64,000 bases of DNA from Nocardiopsis ganjiahuensis DSM 45031 (GTDB lineage Bacteria > Actinomycetota > Actinomycetes > Streptosporangiales > Streptosporangiaceae): NCBI RefSeq assembly GCF_000341085.1, contig NZ_ANBA01000028.1:1-64000 (forward strand). Direction: 5' to 3'. Below the pieces are notes generated by a model. That model was not told the DNA's origin. It made no database searches and was given only the letters and a program-made list of their open reading frames with translations. Made by a program: the position numbers and the translations under genes. Positions 1-9,222 of this stretch are shown here, piece after piece (within the stretch, counting starts at the first letter, position 1; each line of letters opens with the position of its first letter).

Positions 1-95
1 CCGACGAGGACGGCAAGTCCACCCTGTTCTACACCTACAAGGGCCGCGCCAACTCCGGTGTCGGCGATGGTGGAGAGGGTGAAGGCGAGGAGTGA
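1..95 (+). CDS. C-terminal end of an unknown gene, probably tail-cassette
   Basis: Only the last 30 codons lie in the window. The frame starting at base 3 reads DEDGKSTLFYTYKG and ends in a Gly/Glu-rich tail (GDGGEGEGEE) before TGA at 93-95. The acidic tail and the position ahead of a tape-measure gene would suit a tail tube or tail assembly protein, but too little is visible to name it. A strong terminator begins 7 nt after the stop, so this gene's transcript probably ends here and does not run into the tape-measure gene. Confidence 0.6.
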   Translation, partial: DEDGKSTLFYTYKGRANSGVGDGGEGEGEE

Positions 96-101
96 CTGAC
101 C

Positions 102-131
102 GGGCCCGTTCACCCTGGTGTGAACGGGCCC
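102..131 (+). terminator. Rho-independent terminator
   Basis: A perfect 12-bp stem (GGGCCCGTTCAC / GTGAACGGGCCC) with a 6-nt loop CCTGGT is followed by TTCTCTC. It lies directly after the stop at 95. It may also serve the convergent reverse-strand gene ending at 197. Confidence 0.85.
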
Positions 132-196
132 TTCTCTCGACGGCTCAGCCGATCAGGTCGCCGGTGCCCACGGTTCGGGCCCTCGGCGAATAGCTT

Positions 197-760
197 TTAG
201 AGGAGAGGTTCGCAGCCCCGGACAGCCAGGTCGGACTCGTTTCGAACCTTGACCGCCTCGATGTCCTCCAGGTCGAAGGCCTTGAGGGCGGCCACCTCGA
301 CGCAGATTTCGTAGGCCACCTCACTGGAAGTCTGCCCGTCCTCTCCGTTGACGTATGGGCTGTCGTACGGGAGTGACGTGTTGACCAGGATCTCGCCGGG
401 CTCTCCTTCCTCCCAGCCGGTGACCAGGTCCCACCACTCCCGGGGTTCGCGCTCCCCGTCCTGTCCGGGCCCCAGGGTCACAACGGCCTGTGCCTCGACA
501 TCCTCGATGAGGGAGACCTCGGGTTCCGGGGCCTCCTCCGTCTCCTCCTCGGCGGGCGCCTCCGGCTCGGGCTCAGGGCTCTGACTGGCCTCCGCCACGG
601 CGGGCTCCTCCTCCGGAGCCCCGTTGGCCAGGGTGTCGACGATCGCGGCGCAGCTCGCCGTGATGAACATCAGCGCGAAGAAGCCTCCGCAGCCGATCCC
701 GACCTTGGCTTTCGTGCTGAGGCTGTTCAGGGAGAAGCCGGATCTGTTCGGTGGATTCAT
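197..760 (-). CDS. Single-pass membrane protein with acidic linker, inverted within the tail cassette
   Basis: The product is 187 aa. I chose the ATG at 760 because GGAAAG sits about 8 nt upstream; the in-frame ATG at 775 has no ribosome site. A short basic Ser/Asn-rich N-terminus is followed by a hydrophobic segment (about residues 20-45, VGIGCGGFFALMFI core), so the protein is probably membrane-anchored with the rest outside. Residues about 48-85 are a Glu/Pro/Ala linker. The C-terminal ~95 residues form a compact acidic domain with one Cys pair (YEICVEV and VRGCEPLL). No enzyme motif or known family was recognised. It is transcribed against the tail genes and lies between a terminator and the tape measure, the usual layout of a phage moron or a host lipoprotein-like gene. 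Function unknown. Confidence 0.75.
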   Translation of the reverse strand: MNPPNRSGFSLNSLSTKAKVGIGCGGFFALMFITASCAAIVDTLANGAPEEEPAVAEASQSPEPEPEAPAEEETEEAPEPEVSLIEDVEAQAVVTLGPGQDGEREPREWWDLVTGWEEGEPGEILVNTSLPYDSPYVNGEDGQTSSEVAYEICVEVAALKAFDLEDIEAVKVRNESDLAVRGCEPLL

Positions 761-907
761 GTGGGGGCTTTCCATCGAGAGGGTGGCGGTCGCTGGACCA
801 GCCGTTGCATGCCGCGTCTACCTTATCAAGATCCGACCTGCTCGCCCTGGTTCGAGTCAACCGGTGCCGTTTTATTTTCCGCTGTGCGAACAAAAGGAAG
901 AAGGACG

Positions 908-3900
908 ATGACGGAGAAACAGATAGCCGTTGTGCTCATCACCGACCTGAGTAAGGTCGGTTCGGAAATTGAAAAGCAGTTGAAGAAAGCACTCGCTCCC
1001 GCAGAGAAGGTTGGGGAGTCGATCGGGCAGAAACTGACCAAGGGTTTCACCAAACAGACGGTCGCCTTCACCAAGAGCGGGCACCGGATGGCCCAGAGCT
1101 TCACCCAGGCTACGGGGCCCATAGATCGGGCCATCGCCAACTTCTCCGCGGGCTTCTCCGACGCCCGGCAGGCGGCGAGCGCTTTCACCGGTGTGGCGGG
1201 TCGGCTCGGCGGTGCGGCCCGCACGTCGGTCACCGCGGCCGAGAAGGGCTTCGACGACCTGTCGAAGACGATCGACAATACAGCCGTGCGGGTCGGTTCC
1301 GGGCTCCTGGGTGGTGTCCGGGCGCTCAGCCGTGGGACGGCGAGCCTGGGCAAGGGCGGGTACAAGGCCTTCCACCAGATGTCCGAGGGGGCCCGCCTCG
1401 TCGCCAACGGTGTTCTGGCGGCCTGGCAGTCCTATGACGGCCTCCTTCCCCGGCTGAGGGCCGTGGGCCAGGTGGGCGGTTCCACGCTGCGGGCTCTCCA
1501 GGTCGGGTTCCTGGCCGCACAGGTCAGGGCGATCAACTTCGGCCACAGCGTGGTGGAGGCAGCGGGGAACGGCCTGAGGTCCGTCAGCAAACGGATGAAG
1601 GAGCTCCGGGACACCATCAGCAACGGCTTCCGCGCGGGTATCGAGTCGGTGAAGACCTTCACCTCGAACCTCAAGCAGGCCTGGACCGAGGCGGGCGGTT
1701 TCACCGGGGTCATGAGCGCGCTCGGCCAGAGGATGAAGGACGGCTTCTCCGCCGGGGCGGCCGCGCTGACGAGCCTGCGCACGAACATCGGTCAGGCATG
1801 GAAGGACATCGGTGGGTTCAGGGGCGCGGTCAGCAGCCTGTGGAACGGCCTGCGTACGGGGGCCTCCGCGGCCGCCACCGCCTTCGGTGGGATCCGGGCC
1901 TCGGCCGCCAACGCCTTCAACTTCCTGAAGACCGTCGCCACCAACGGTTTCAACCAGATGTGGCAGAGCGCCGCGAATGCCTCCAAGGGCATCACCAACG
2001 TCTTCGCCCAGGCGTTCAAGGGGCTCACCAAGCTGGTTCCCAACCTCAATCTGGAGAACATCGGCAAGGGCATCGCCGCCGGTTTCGCCCGGCTGGACGG
2101 CATGGACATGCTCTCCTCCCGGCTCGAACGCATCACCGGGAGTGGGCAGCAGGCCGCCAAGGTCATCTCCGACCTCGCCCAGAGTGCCTCCCGGTTCAGC
2201 TTCGACCAGGCGACGGTGGGCAACTTCGGCGCCCGGCTCCTGGAGGCCGGGGTCAACGGCCAGCGGCTGATCCCAACCCTGGAGGCGATTGGCAACATCG
2301 CCGCGCACACCGGGAAGACCACCGCTGCCGGGTTCGACGAGGTCGGCAACGCCTTCCTGGAGATGTCCCGGGCGGGCACCGTCTCCCAGACCCACCTGGA
2401 CTCAATGAGCAGACTCGGGATCAACGCGCTCGACATCCTCGCCAAACAGTCCGGAATGTCCTCCGCGGAAATGGCACAGCAAATCTCGAACGGTGCGATT
2501 GGCTCTCAGGAAGCCATGGACATGTTGGTGGCCGGCCTCTCCGAGGGGTCCGATTCCCTGGCCGGGTCCATGAACGACCTCAACAACACGGTGGGCGGCT
2601 CCTTCCGCAGGCTCAAGGACGAGGCCCTCGCCGCCCTGGGCACGCTCTTCGCGCCCCTCCAAGGGCCGATCAGCAGCGGGGTCGACTGGGTCATCGAGAA
2701 GCTGCAACGGCTCCCCGACTTCATGGCCGAGATGTCCGCGCTGTTCGGACCGGCCATGAGCAACCTCGGCGCCGTTTTCGCTCCACTCGCGCAGCAGATC
2801 GGTTCGGCTCTCGGTACCGCCCTGGGGCTGGCCCGGGAGGCACTCGCCGCGCTGGCTCCCCACTTCGAGAACTTCACGGCCTTCCTGCGCGAGAACAAGG
2901 AGATCGTCGCCCTGTTCGCGACGGCCATCGGTACCTTCGTGGTCGGCCTGGGGCTGGCGACCGGAGCGATCCAGCTCATGACGATCGCCAACAACCTTCT
3001 CAGGGCCTCGTTCCTGGGACACCCCATCGGCATGCTCATCGCCGGTATCGCCGCCCTGGTGGCGGGCCTGATCTACGCCTACAACAACTTCGAGGGTTTC
3101 CGGAACGTCGTGGACGCGCTCTGGGAAGGGCTGATGAGCGCGGTCGAACCCGTGGTCTCGTTCTTCCAGGAGACGGTCTGGCCGCTCCTGGTCGAGGGCT
3201 GGAACCGCCTCCTGGAAGCGGCTGCGCCCGTGGTCGAGGCGGTCAAGGAGTTCTTCGCGGGAATGGGTGAGGAGGGCGGCGCCTTCTCGGAGAAGATCAC
3301 CGAGATCACCGACTGGATCGGTGAGCGCATGACCCAGCTCGCCGATATCTTCCAGGGGGTCCTGGACATCATCAGCGCGCTGTGGAGCGAGCACGGCGAC
3401 ACGATCATGGCCGTCGTCCAGATGTTCCTCGGGTTCGTCTCCGCCATCTGGTCCGGCGTCTGGACGGCCCTCGTCGGTGTCCTCAGCGGGGTCTGGACCA
3501 TGATCCAGGGCATCATCGAGGGCGCCCTCGGGGTCATCCAGGGGATCATCAACGTCTTCGCGGGTGTCCTGACCGGTGACTGGTCCCGGGTCTGGGAGGG
3601 GATCAAACAGATCTTCTCCGGCGTCGGAACCGCCCTCGTCGGCATCGCCCAGGGTCTCTGGCAGGCGCTCGTCGGTGTCTTCAACGGTCTGAAGACCGCC
3701 CTCATGGGCATCTGGAACAGCATCTGGAACGCGGTCCGCGGACCGGTGTCCAGAGCGGTGACCGTCGTGCTCAACCTGGTCAACGGTCTCAAGAGCAAGC
3801 TCTTCAACGCGGGCAAGAACGTGGTCCGGGGCCTGATCGACGGCCTCAAGTCCATGATCTCCGGTGTCAGCGGCACCATGTCCGACATCGCGCAGAGCAT

Positions 3901-4228
3901 CCGGGACAAACTCCCGTTCAGCCCGGCCAAGGACGGTCCCCTGCGCCGCTACCCCCCGCACCGGGGCGGGCGCAACATCGCCCGCTACCTCGCCGACGGT
4001 CTGGCCGACGAGACCCGCGCGGTGGACCGCGCGGCGCTCGGCCTCGCCGACACCATCCACGCCAGGGTGCCCGCCTCCATCGAGGTCCGTCGCCACGCCG
4101 CGAGTACGGGAGGGGCCGCCGCGGCCCAGCCCACCATCCAGGTGGTCAACCACTACCCCCAGGCCGAGCCGACCTCGGCCACCGTCAACCGTTCCCTCCA
4201 GTACGCCGCCGCGATCGGAGTGGTGTGA
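908..4228 (+). CDS. Phage tape measure protein
   Basis: The product is 1,106 aa. ATG at 908 is chosen because AGGAAGAAGG lies 5-10 nt upstream; the open frame extends further 5' without an SD. Tape measure proteins fix siphovirus tail length and thread through the tail tube. The N-terminal ~350 residues are helical, with repeated Phe/Trp-spaced amphipathic units (for example TNLKQAW, TNIGQAW). The middle (about 400-560) resembles the tape-measure N-terminal domain family (MSRLGINALDILAKQSG, QISNGAIGSQEAMDMLV). Two hydrophobic segments follow (FATAIGTFVVGLGLATGAI; GMLIAGIAALVAGLIY), then Trp-rich repeats. The C-terminal block NVVRGLIDGL...KLPFSPAKDGPL is characteristic of actinophage tape measures. 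The stop overlaps the region of the next start, as in a tail operon. Confidence 0.93.
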   Translation: MTEKQIAVVLITDLSKVGSEIEKQLKKALAPAEKVGESIGQKLTKGFTKQTVAFTKSGHRMAQSFTQATGPIDRAIANFSAGFSDARQAASAFTGVAGRLGGAARTSVTAAEKGFDDLSKTIDNTAVRVGSGLLGGVRALSRGTASLGKGGYKAFHQMSEGARLVANGVLAAWQSYDGLLPRLRAVGQVGGSTLRALQVGFLAAQVRAINFGHSVVEAAGNGLRSVSKRMKELRDTISNGFRAGIESVKTFTSNLKQAWTEAGGFTGVMSALGQRMKDGFSAGAAALTSLRTNIGQAWKDIGGFRGAVSSLWNGLRTGASAAATAFGGIRASAANAFNFLKTVATNGFNQMWQSAANASKGITNVFAQAFKGLTKLVPNLNLENIGKGIAAGFARLDGMDMLSSRLERITGSGQQAAKVISDLAQSASRFSFDQATVGNFGARLLEAGVNGQRLIPTLEAIGNIAAHTGKTTAAGFDEVGNAFLEMSRAGTVSQTHLDSMSRLGINALDILAKQSGMSSAEMAQQISNGAIGSQEAMDMLVAGLSEGSDSLAGSMNDLNNTVGGSFRRLKDEALAALGTLFAPLQGPISSGVDWVIEKLQRLPDFMAEMSALFGPAMSNLGAVFAPLAQQIGSALGTALGLAREALAALAPHFENFTAFLRENKEIVALFATAIGTFVVGLGLATGAIQLMTIANNLLRASFLGHPIGMLIAGIAALVAGLIYAYNNFEGFRNVVDALWEGLMSAVEPVVSFFQETVWPLLVEGWNRLLEAAAPVVEAVKEFFAGMGEEGGAFSEKITEITDWIGERMTQLADIFQGVLDIISALWSEHGDTIMAVVQMFLGFVSAIWSGVWTALVGVLSGVWTMIQGIIEGALGVIQGIINVFAGVLTGDWSRVWEGIKQIFSGVGTALVGIAQGLWQALVGVFNGLKTALMGIWNSIWNAVRGPVSRAVTVVLNLVNGLKSKLFNAGKNVVRGLIDGLKSMISGVSGTMSDIAQSIRDKLPFSPAKDGPLRRYPPHRGGRNIARYLADGLADETRAVDRAALGLADTIHARVPASIEVRRHAASTGGAAAAQPTIQVVNHYPQAEPTSATVNRSLQYAAAIGVV

Positions 4229-4230
4229 TC

Positions 4231-5109
4231 ATGCCCTTTCCCACCTATTCAGTGGACGGGGTCGCCCTGGACTCTCCGGGGTGGCACCTGGCCCCCGGAA
4301 CCCAGCTGCGACCCCTGCCCGCGGTCCGGTCCGTCGAGGTCCGGCTGCCCGGCCGGGCCGGGGACGTACCCGTCCTGGGCCTGGACCACGAGGCCACCAG
4401 CCTCGGCCTGACCCTCAACGTCACCGACCGCGACCACCAGGGGCGCCGGGGCGGTTTCCCCGGGCTCGAAGGCAACCTGGAGGCCCTGACCGGTCTCTTC
4501 GGGACCCGGCACCGCCTCCTGGACCTGCGCTACCACGTCGACGCGCGCACCACCCGCCGTGCGGACGCCGAGGTGATCTCCTCGGCCGAACCCGAGGTCG
4601 ACGTGGCCTCGGCCCGTGCCCGCCTGACCGTGCTCGTCCGGATCCCGGGCGTGTACTGGCGGGGGACGGACCTGTCCACCTGGCAGGCCCGCCTGCTCAC
4701 CGACCCGCCCGAAGAGGGGACCGTGGTCAGCTGGCTCTCCGGTTCGACCGCGCCCATCACCGACGCGCAGGTGGAGATCCACGGCCGGGTAGACCGTCCC
4801 ACGGTCGTGGACGTGGCCACCGGCGGCGGCTTCACCTGGCCCGGGGCGCTCAGTCCGAACCAGGGGCTGGCGGTGGACTGCGCGGCCATGCGCGCCCACC
4901 GCTTCCCGCTGGATTCCCCCGGGGAGCGTGAGGACGTCACCGGCCTGGTCAGCGGGATCGGACCGGGCTCGGCCTCCCGATGGCTCCACCTCACCCCGGC
5001 ACTGGTGCGCGGCAACCCGCACCAGCGGCACGTCAGGGTCCGTGCGGACGCGGTCTCCGCGGGTGAGGCGACCGAGATCCGGATCAGCGCGAGGAGGTCC
5101 TTCCTGTGA
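4231..5109 (+). CDS. Distal tail (Dit-like) protein
   Basis: The product is 292 aa. ATG at 4231 lies 10 nt after GGAG; a GTG at 4225 overlaps the tape-measure stop but is only 4 nt from that SD. The opening YSVDGVALD...W and the following beta-rich domain (RSVEVRLPGRAGDVPVLG; LTLNVTDRD) match the organisation of siphovirus distal tail proteins, which form the hexameric hub joining tail tube and tip. The position directly after the tape measure supports this. The second half (residues ~150-292) is another beta-rich domain, probably the galectin/carbohydrate-like extension seen in larger Dit proteins. The TGA at 5107-5109 overlaps the next GTG, implying translational coupling. Confidence 0.8.
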   Translation: MPFPTYSVDGVALDSPGWHLAPGTQLRPLPAVRSVEVRLPGRAGDVPVLGLDHEATSLGLTLNVTDRDHQGRRGGFPGLEGNLEALTGLFGTRHRLLDLRYHVDARTTRRADAEVISSAEPEVDVASARARLTVLVRIPGVYWRGTDLSTWQARLLTDPPEEGTVVSWLSGSTAPITDAQVEIHGRVDRPTVVDVATGGGFTWPGALSPNQGLAVDCAAMRAHRFPLDSPGEREDVTGLVSGIGPGSASRWLHLTPALVRGNPHQRHVRVRADAVSAGEATEIRISARRSFL

Positions 5110-8100
5110 ACGGATTCGACATCCGCCTGGTGGCCCTGGCTCCCAACGGGGAGGAGCTGGGGCCGCTGCCGTATCCGAACAGTGTCGAGGTGGGCCAGCC
5201 CTACAACGACCTGCCGTCCCTGCGCGTGGACTACTCCGCCCACGCCCCGGGCGCCTCTCACCTGGAGCGGCCCTGCGAGGTGGCCGTCCAGACCTACGAC
5301 CCCGGGACCGGGGAGTGGACCGAGGGGCCCGACTCCCGGTTCCTGCGGGTCAAGCGCTCCGGGGACCTGACCGACCCGACCGGTGTCCGCTCCTACCAGA
5401 TGCCCGGTTACGGGTGGCAGCTGCGCAAGCTCCGCCTCTACCCGTCCGCCACCGGCACGGAGACCGAGGAAGGCAAGCGCGCCTTCGCGGGCGCCACGGT
5501 CGGCACGGTCCTGCGCACCTGGATCAACGAGGGGCGCTCCCGGGGCGCCCTGCCCGGCCTGGAGGCCGACTTCGACACCCAGCGGGACTCCGCGGGCCGG
5601 GAGTGGGACACCGCCCTGACCCTCGACTACGAACTCGGCACCGACCTGCTCTCCGTCCTGGAGGGGATGGCCGAGCAGGGAGTGTGCGACTGGCGGTTCG
5701 AGGGACGGACCCTGCGGGTGTTCGCCCCCGACACCGTGATGGCCCGCGACCTGGCCTCGGGGCCGGCCCCGGTCGATCTCAGGCTGGGCCGTGATATCAC
5801 CGAGGCCCCCACCGACGCCAGCCTTGAGGACCTGGTCTCCCACCTGTTCGTGGCGGGGGACGAGGGTTTCCGGCTGGAGGTGGACAACCCCGGGGCGCAG
5901 ATGCCCTGGGGGCGCTGGGAGGACTACCTCACCCAGGGCGGGGTCAGCGACGAGGGCACGGCGCGGCTGCTCGCCGGAGCCGCCCTCCAGCGCGGGGCCC
6001 GGGAACGGGTCCAGATCACCCGGGGGCTGATGCTGGGAGGCGCCCGATGGCTGCCCTGGCGGGACTACCGCCCCGGCGACCTGCTCCTGGCCCCGGACGG
6101 GGAGGGCCGCATGGCGTCGCTGCGGCTGCGCCAGATCACCCTGTCCCGCGACCAGGACGGGGCGGTCACCGGGAACCTGGTCCTCAACGACCGCTTCCTG
6201 GAGGCCGAGATCCGTCGGGCCCGACGCACCACCGCCCTGACCGGCGGAAGCGTCGGCAACGGCGGCAGCGGAGCGCAACCCGCTCCGGAGGGCCCGGACA
6301 CCAGGCGCCCCGTGGCTCCCCAAGGGCTGATCGTGCACAGCGACGCCTACCTGGACGCCGACGGCGCGGCCCAGGGGTACGCCGGACTCACCTGGTCGCC
6401 CGTGGACTCGGCCATCGACGGCGGTGCCGTCGACACGGGCGCGTACCAGGTGTACGGGCGCCGCAACGTCACCGGTGAGGTGTGGCGCCGCCTGGTGTCG
6501 GTGGACCATCCCGACACCACGGTCGGCGTCTCGCCCCTGCCGGTCGGCCAGGAGTGGGCCTTCAAGGTCCGTGCGGTGTCCTCCCGCAACGGGCTGGCCG
6601 GACCGTTCGGGCCGCAGGAGGTGGTGACCCTGGCCAGTGACACGGAGGCGCCGCCGGTGCCCTCCGTCCCGCTGCTGTCCACCCGCCTGGGCGTGATCAG
6701 CGCCGAGTGGGACGGCGCCGGAGCCGAGGGCGAGCCCATGCCCGCCGACTTCCGGCACGCCCGCCTGTGGATGCGCGGCGACCAGGGCTGGGAGCACCGG
6801 TTCGACTACCAGGGGCCGCCCCGGGATCCGTGGACGGTCGAACACGGTGCCCTCACGGTCACGGCCGAAGGGCTTTCGCTGAACGGCTCGGCCACTCTGG
6901 TCCGTGACCTGGGCGGTCTCGACCAGACACTGGAGTTGGTGGCGCGCCGTGTCGACGAGGACCGGGGCACCCTGTGGCTGGCACCCCGTGCGGGCGACGC
7001 CCCGGAGCGGGGGAGCCACTACACCCCCGAGGTCCCGGTCGACCTCTACGAGGTACCCCTGGGCCAGAGCGTCGTCGTGCGGATCCAGACCCAGGGGGCC
7101 CGGGTCAGGGCGTGGCTGGACGGAACCCCCGTCCACGACGCCCCGCTGGCCTGGGGACAGCGGTTCGGCACCCGGTTCGCCATCGAGGGCATCGGTGTCG
7201 TCCTGAGTGAGGCACGTGTCCCCGCCACGGACACCTGGGAGCCGATCGCGCTCCTGGAAGGGGCGACCGCGGTCACCGTGGCCGGACAGCCCTACAACAC
7301 GCCCCGCTGGTTCCGGCTGACCGCCGTCGACCGTTCGGGCAACGAGTCCGACCCGAGCGCGGAAGGGGCGGTCCGGACCGAACCCCTGGTCGACGTCGAC
7401 CTCCACCCCGGCACCGTCAGGGCCGCCCACATCCGGGCCAACGCGGTGACGGCGGACAAGATCGACGTCGGCGCGATCGACGCCGGGCACATCCGGGCCG
7501 GGGCCGTCGAGAGCAGGCACATCACCGCCGACGCCGTCAACGGCAAGACGATCACCGGTGCCGTGGTGCGGTCCTCGGCCGGGCCGGGCCCGCGCTGGCA
7601 GGCGGACGGCAACGGGATCCGGTTCTGGAACCGGAGCAACCAGGTGACCTTCAACGCCAGCACCGGCACGGGCAACGTCCTGGCCACGGGTCGGTTCCAG
7701 ACCGCCGCCAGCGGGAACCGGGTGTGGATCGACGGCAACCTCCGGGGCCGTCCGCGGATGGAGCTGCACACGGGTGACAGCAGCCAGGCGCAGCCCAGTG
7801 TCTTCGCGATGGGCCAGCAGTCGGACGGGTTCCCCGACGGTTCCCTGGTGGTGAGCGGCCGTGAGGAGAGGGTCAACAACACCGGCCGCGCCGACCTGGT
7901 CCTGGAGCCCGGCGGCGATTTCAAGCTGATCCAGAATCACGGGGCCAACGGCCAGGTGGGGATGCACAAGGCAGGCCGGACGCTCAGATTCCGGGGGGCC
8001 CTGCCCACCGGGATGCTGGGGGGCACCAACACCTTCATGGCCCGGGGCTTCGACCCCCAGGGGGAGAGGTGGACGGGGTGGCAGTGGTCCTGGGGGACGC

Positions 8101-8279
8101 CGATCCCCTCGGGGCGGTCCGCCATCCTCTTCGTTCAGCTCCGCTCCGGCGACCCCAGCGGCATGTCCATTTCCGTCAGCGGGGCGAACTCCACCGGGTT
8201 CAGGGTCGAAAAGCGCCCGTCAGGAAGTCAGCACTACTACCTGTGGGCTGTTCTCAAGGAAGGAGGGCACGGCGAATGA
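5106..8279 (+). CDS. Large tail tip/fibre protein, ReqiPepy6 Gp37-like
   Basis: The product is 1,057 aa. GTG at 5106 has AGGAGG 8 nt upstream and overlaps the previous stop (GTGA). Residues ~1-380 resemble the siphovirus Gp37-like tail family found after Dit in actinophages (LEDLVSHLFVAGDEG, WRDYRPGDLLLAP, LNDRFLEAEIRRARR). A Gly/Ser linker leads to a fibronectin-III-like region (~395-510, GYAGLTWSPVDS; VGQEWAFKVRAVSS). A jelly-roll or LamG-like domain follows (~545-700), then a second fibronectin-like stretch. Repeats of the type AxHIRAxAVTADKI (~765-815) are typical of fibre shafts. The beta-rich C-terminus probably contacts the host surface. It likely forms the tail tip with receptor-binding parts. 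The stop overlaps the next ATG. Confidence 0.85.
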   Translation: MNGFDIRLVALAPNGEELGPLPYPNSVEVGQPYNDLPSLRVDYSAHAPGASHLERPCEVAVQTYDPGTGEWTEGPDSRFLRVKRSGDLTDPTGVRSYQMPGYGWQLRKLRLYPSATGTETEEGKRAFAGATVGTVLRTWINEGRSRGALPGLEADFDTQRDSAGREWDTALTLDYELGTDLLSVLEGMAEQGVCDWRFEGRTLRVFAPDTVMARDLASGPAPVDLRLGRDITEAPTDASLEDLVSHLFVAGDEGFRLEVDNPGAQMPWGRWEDYLTQGGVSDEGTARLLAGAALQRGARERVQITRGLMLGGARWLPWRDYRPGDLLLAPDGEGRMASLRLRQITLSRDQDGAVTGNLVLNDRFLEAEIRRARRTTALTGGSVGNGGSGAQPAPEGPDTRRPVAPQGLIVHSDAYLDADGAAQGYAGLTWSPVDSAIDGGAVDTGAYQVYGRRNVTGEVWRRLVSVDHPDTTVGVSPLPVGQEWAFKVRAVSSRNGLAGPFGPQEVVTLASDTEAPPVPSVPLLSTRLGVISAEWDGAGAEGEPMPADFRHARLWMRGDQGWEHRFDYQGPPRDPWTVEHGALTVTAEGLSLNGSATLVRDLGGLDQTLELVARRVDEDRGTLWLAPRAGDAPERGSHYTPEVPVDLYEVPLGQSVVVRIQTQGARVRAWLDGTPVHDAPLAWGQRFGTRFAIEGIGVVLSEARVPATDTWEPIALLEGATAVTVAGQPYNTPRWFRLTAVDRSGNESDPSAEGAVRTEPLVDVDLHPGTVRAAHIRANAVTADKIDVGAIDAGHIRAGAVESRHITADAVNGKTITGAVVRSSAGPGPRWQADGNGIRFWNRSNQVTFNASTGTGNVLATGRFQTAASGNRVWIDGNLRGRPRMELHTGDSSQAQPSVFAMGQQSDGFPDGSLVVSGREERVNNTGRADLVLEPGGDFKLIQNHGANGQVGMHKAGRTLRFRGALPTGMLGGTNTFMARGFDPQGERWTGWQWSWGTPIPSGRSAILFVQLRSGDPSGMSISVSGANSTGFRVEKRPSGSQHYYLWAVLKEGGHGE

Positions 8280-8893
8280 CGACTGTGCGCATGTACTACC
8301 GGGACGACGACCGGGTGGACCTCGTCGAGGGGGAGCGGATCAGGTCGGTTCCGCTGGAGGCGGTGGCGACCCGGGTGGAACTCCTGGGATACACCGATCC
8401 GGCCGACGGCCTGGCGGCCTGCCTGGCCGAAATGGATCAGGTTGAGGACGACGACTCGCACCCCTACGACCAGGTCTACGACGCCTATCTGCCGTACCTG
8501 AGACGGGAACGGGGCTACCGGGACGCCCAGGGCACGGAGCACTCCGCACCCCGGAGCGGAACGGCCGGGGCGGAACTGCTCTCCGGCGGCACCAGTGCCG
8601 ACGGGATCGGGGCCGCCGCGGAGTCCCCTCTGGACGCGGCGCTGGACGCGGCCCGCCGCAGGGCGCGCACGCAGCTGGGCGCCCCCGAACCGGGGGCGGG
8701 CCGGTCCGCGGCCGCCGTGGTGAGCGGTGCCGTGGCGATGGGCCGATCCGGCCCGGCCTCCCTGCTCGCCGAGGAGGCCGCGTCCCATGAGGAGGTCCTG
8801 GGCCGGCTCCGGAACGAGCCCTTGATCGCCGAACTCCGAGCGGAGTTCCGGGACCAGCTCGTTCCGCCGAGGGAACCAGGGGAGAGCATGTGA
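8276..8893 (+). CDS. Unknown tail-cassette protein
   Basis: The product is 205 aa. ATG at 8276 overlaps the previous TGA and is preceded by AAGGAGGG about 9 nt upstream. The N-terminal ~85 residues are acidic (RDDDRVDLVEGERI, EMDQVEDDDSHPYDQVYDAYLPYL). A Gly/Ala-rich low-complexity centre and a basic/helical C-terminus follow (EEAASHEEVLGRLRNEPLIAELRAEF). It has no signal peptide or membrane segment and no recognised family. Stop/start overlaps on both sides place it firmly in the tail operon. It may be a tip accessory or chaperone; function unknown. Confidence 0.75.
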   Translation: MTTVRMYYRDDDRVDLVEGERIRSVPLEAVATRVELLGYTDPADGLAACLAEMDQVEDDDSHPYDQVYDAYLPYLRRERGYRDAQGTEHSAPRSGTAGAELLSGGTSADGIGAAAESPLDAALDAARRRARTQLGAPEPGAGRSAAAVVSGAVAMGRSGPASLLAEEAASHEEVLGRLRNEPLIAELRAEFRDQLVPPREPGESM

Positions 8894-9141
8894 CATCCCC
8901 TGAACCCCAGAGCAATCCCTTCTCCTCCGTGGTCACCGCGCGCGACGTCTACGACGCGACCCGCGAGACCCAGGCCGACGTACGCAACGCCCTGACCCGG
9001 CTGACGGCCCTGGAACGGGAGCACGCCGAGTTCAAACACCGACTCACCGCCCTGGAGCGCTGGCGCTACGCACTCCCGATCACCGGGATAAGCGCCGCCC
9101 TGGCCGCTCTGGGCGCGGTCCTCACCGCCCTGATCGGCTGA
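8890..9141 (+). CDS. Small coiled-coil/membrane protein, holin-like
   Basis: The product is 83 aa. GTG at 8890 overlaps the preceding TGA. Residues ~18-58 form a charged helix with heptad character (TRETQADVRNALTRLTALEREHAEF). The last ~22 residues are one hydrophobic membrane segment (ITGISAALAALGAVLTALIG) with almost no tail after it. This soluble-coiled-coil plus C-terminal-anchor form is shared by XhlA-type holin accessory proteins and by some small holins. Neither role is proven by sequence. Confidence 0.7.
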   Translation: MTSPEPQSNPFSSVVTARDVYDATRETQADVRNALTRLTALEREHAEFKHRLTALERWRYALPITGISAALAALGAVLTALIG

Positions 9142-9222
9142 CGCCCGCCGGGTCCCGCCCGCACCGCGGCCGGGACCCGGCCGCCGTCCGACCCCTTTCT
9201 CTTCTCTCCGAAGGAGCCCGCC

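Noticed and set aside
4530..7967. Very long reverse-strand open frame (over 1,100 codons)
   Set aside because: It lies antisense to the tail genes, its composition is Gly/Arg/Pro/Val-rich shadow sequence, and it has no SD or domain. GC-rich DNA leaves such frames open by chance.
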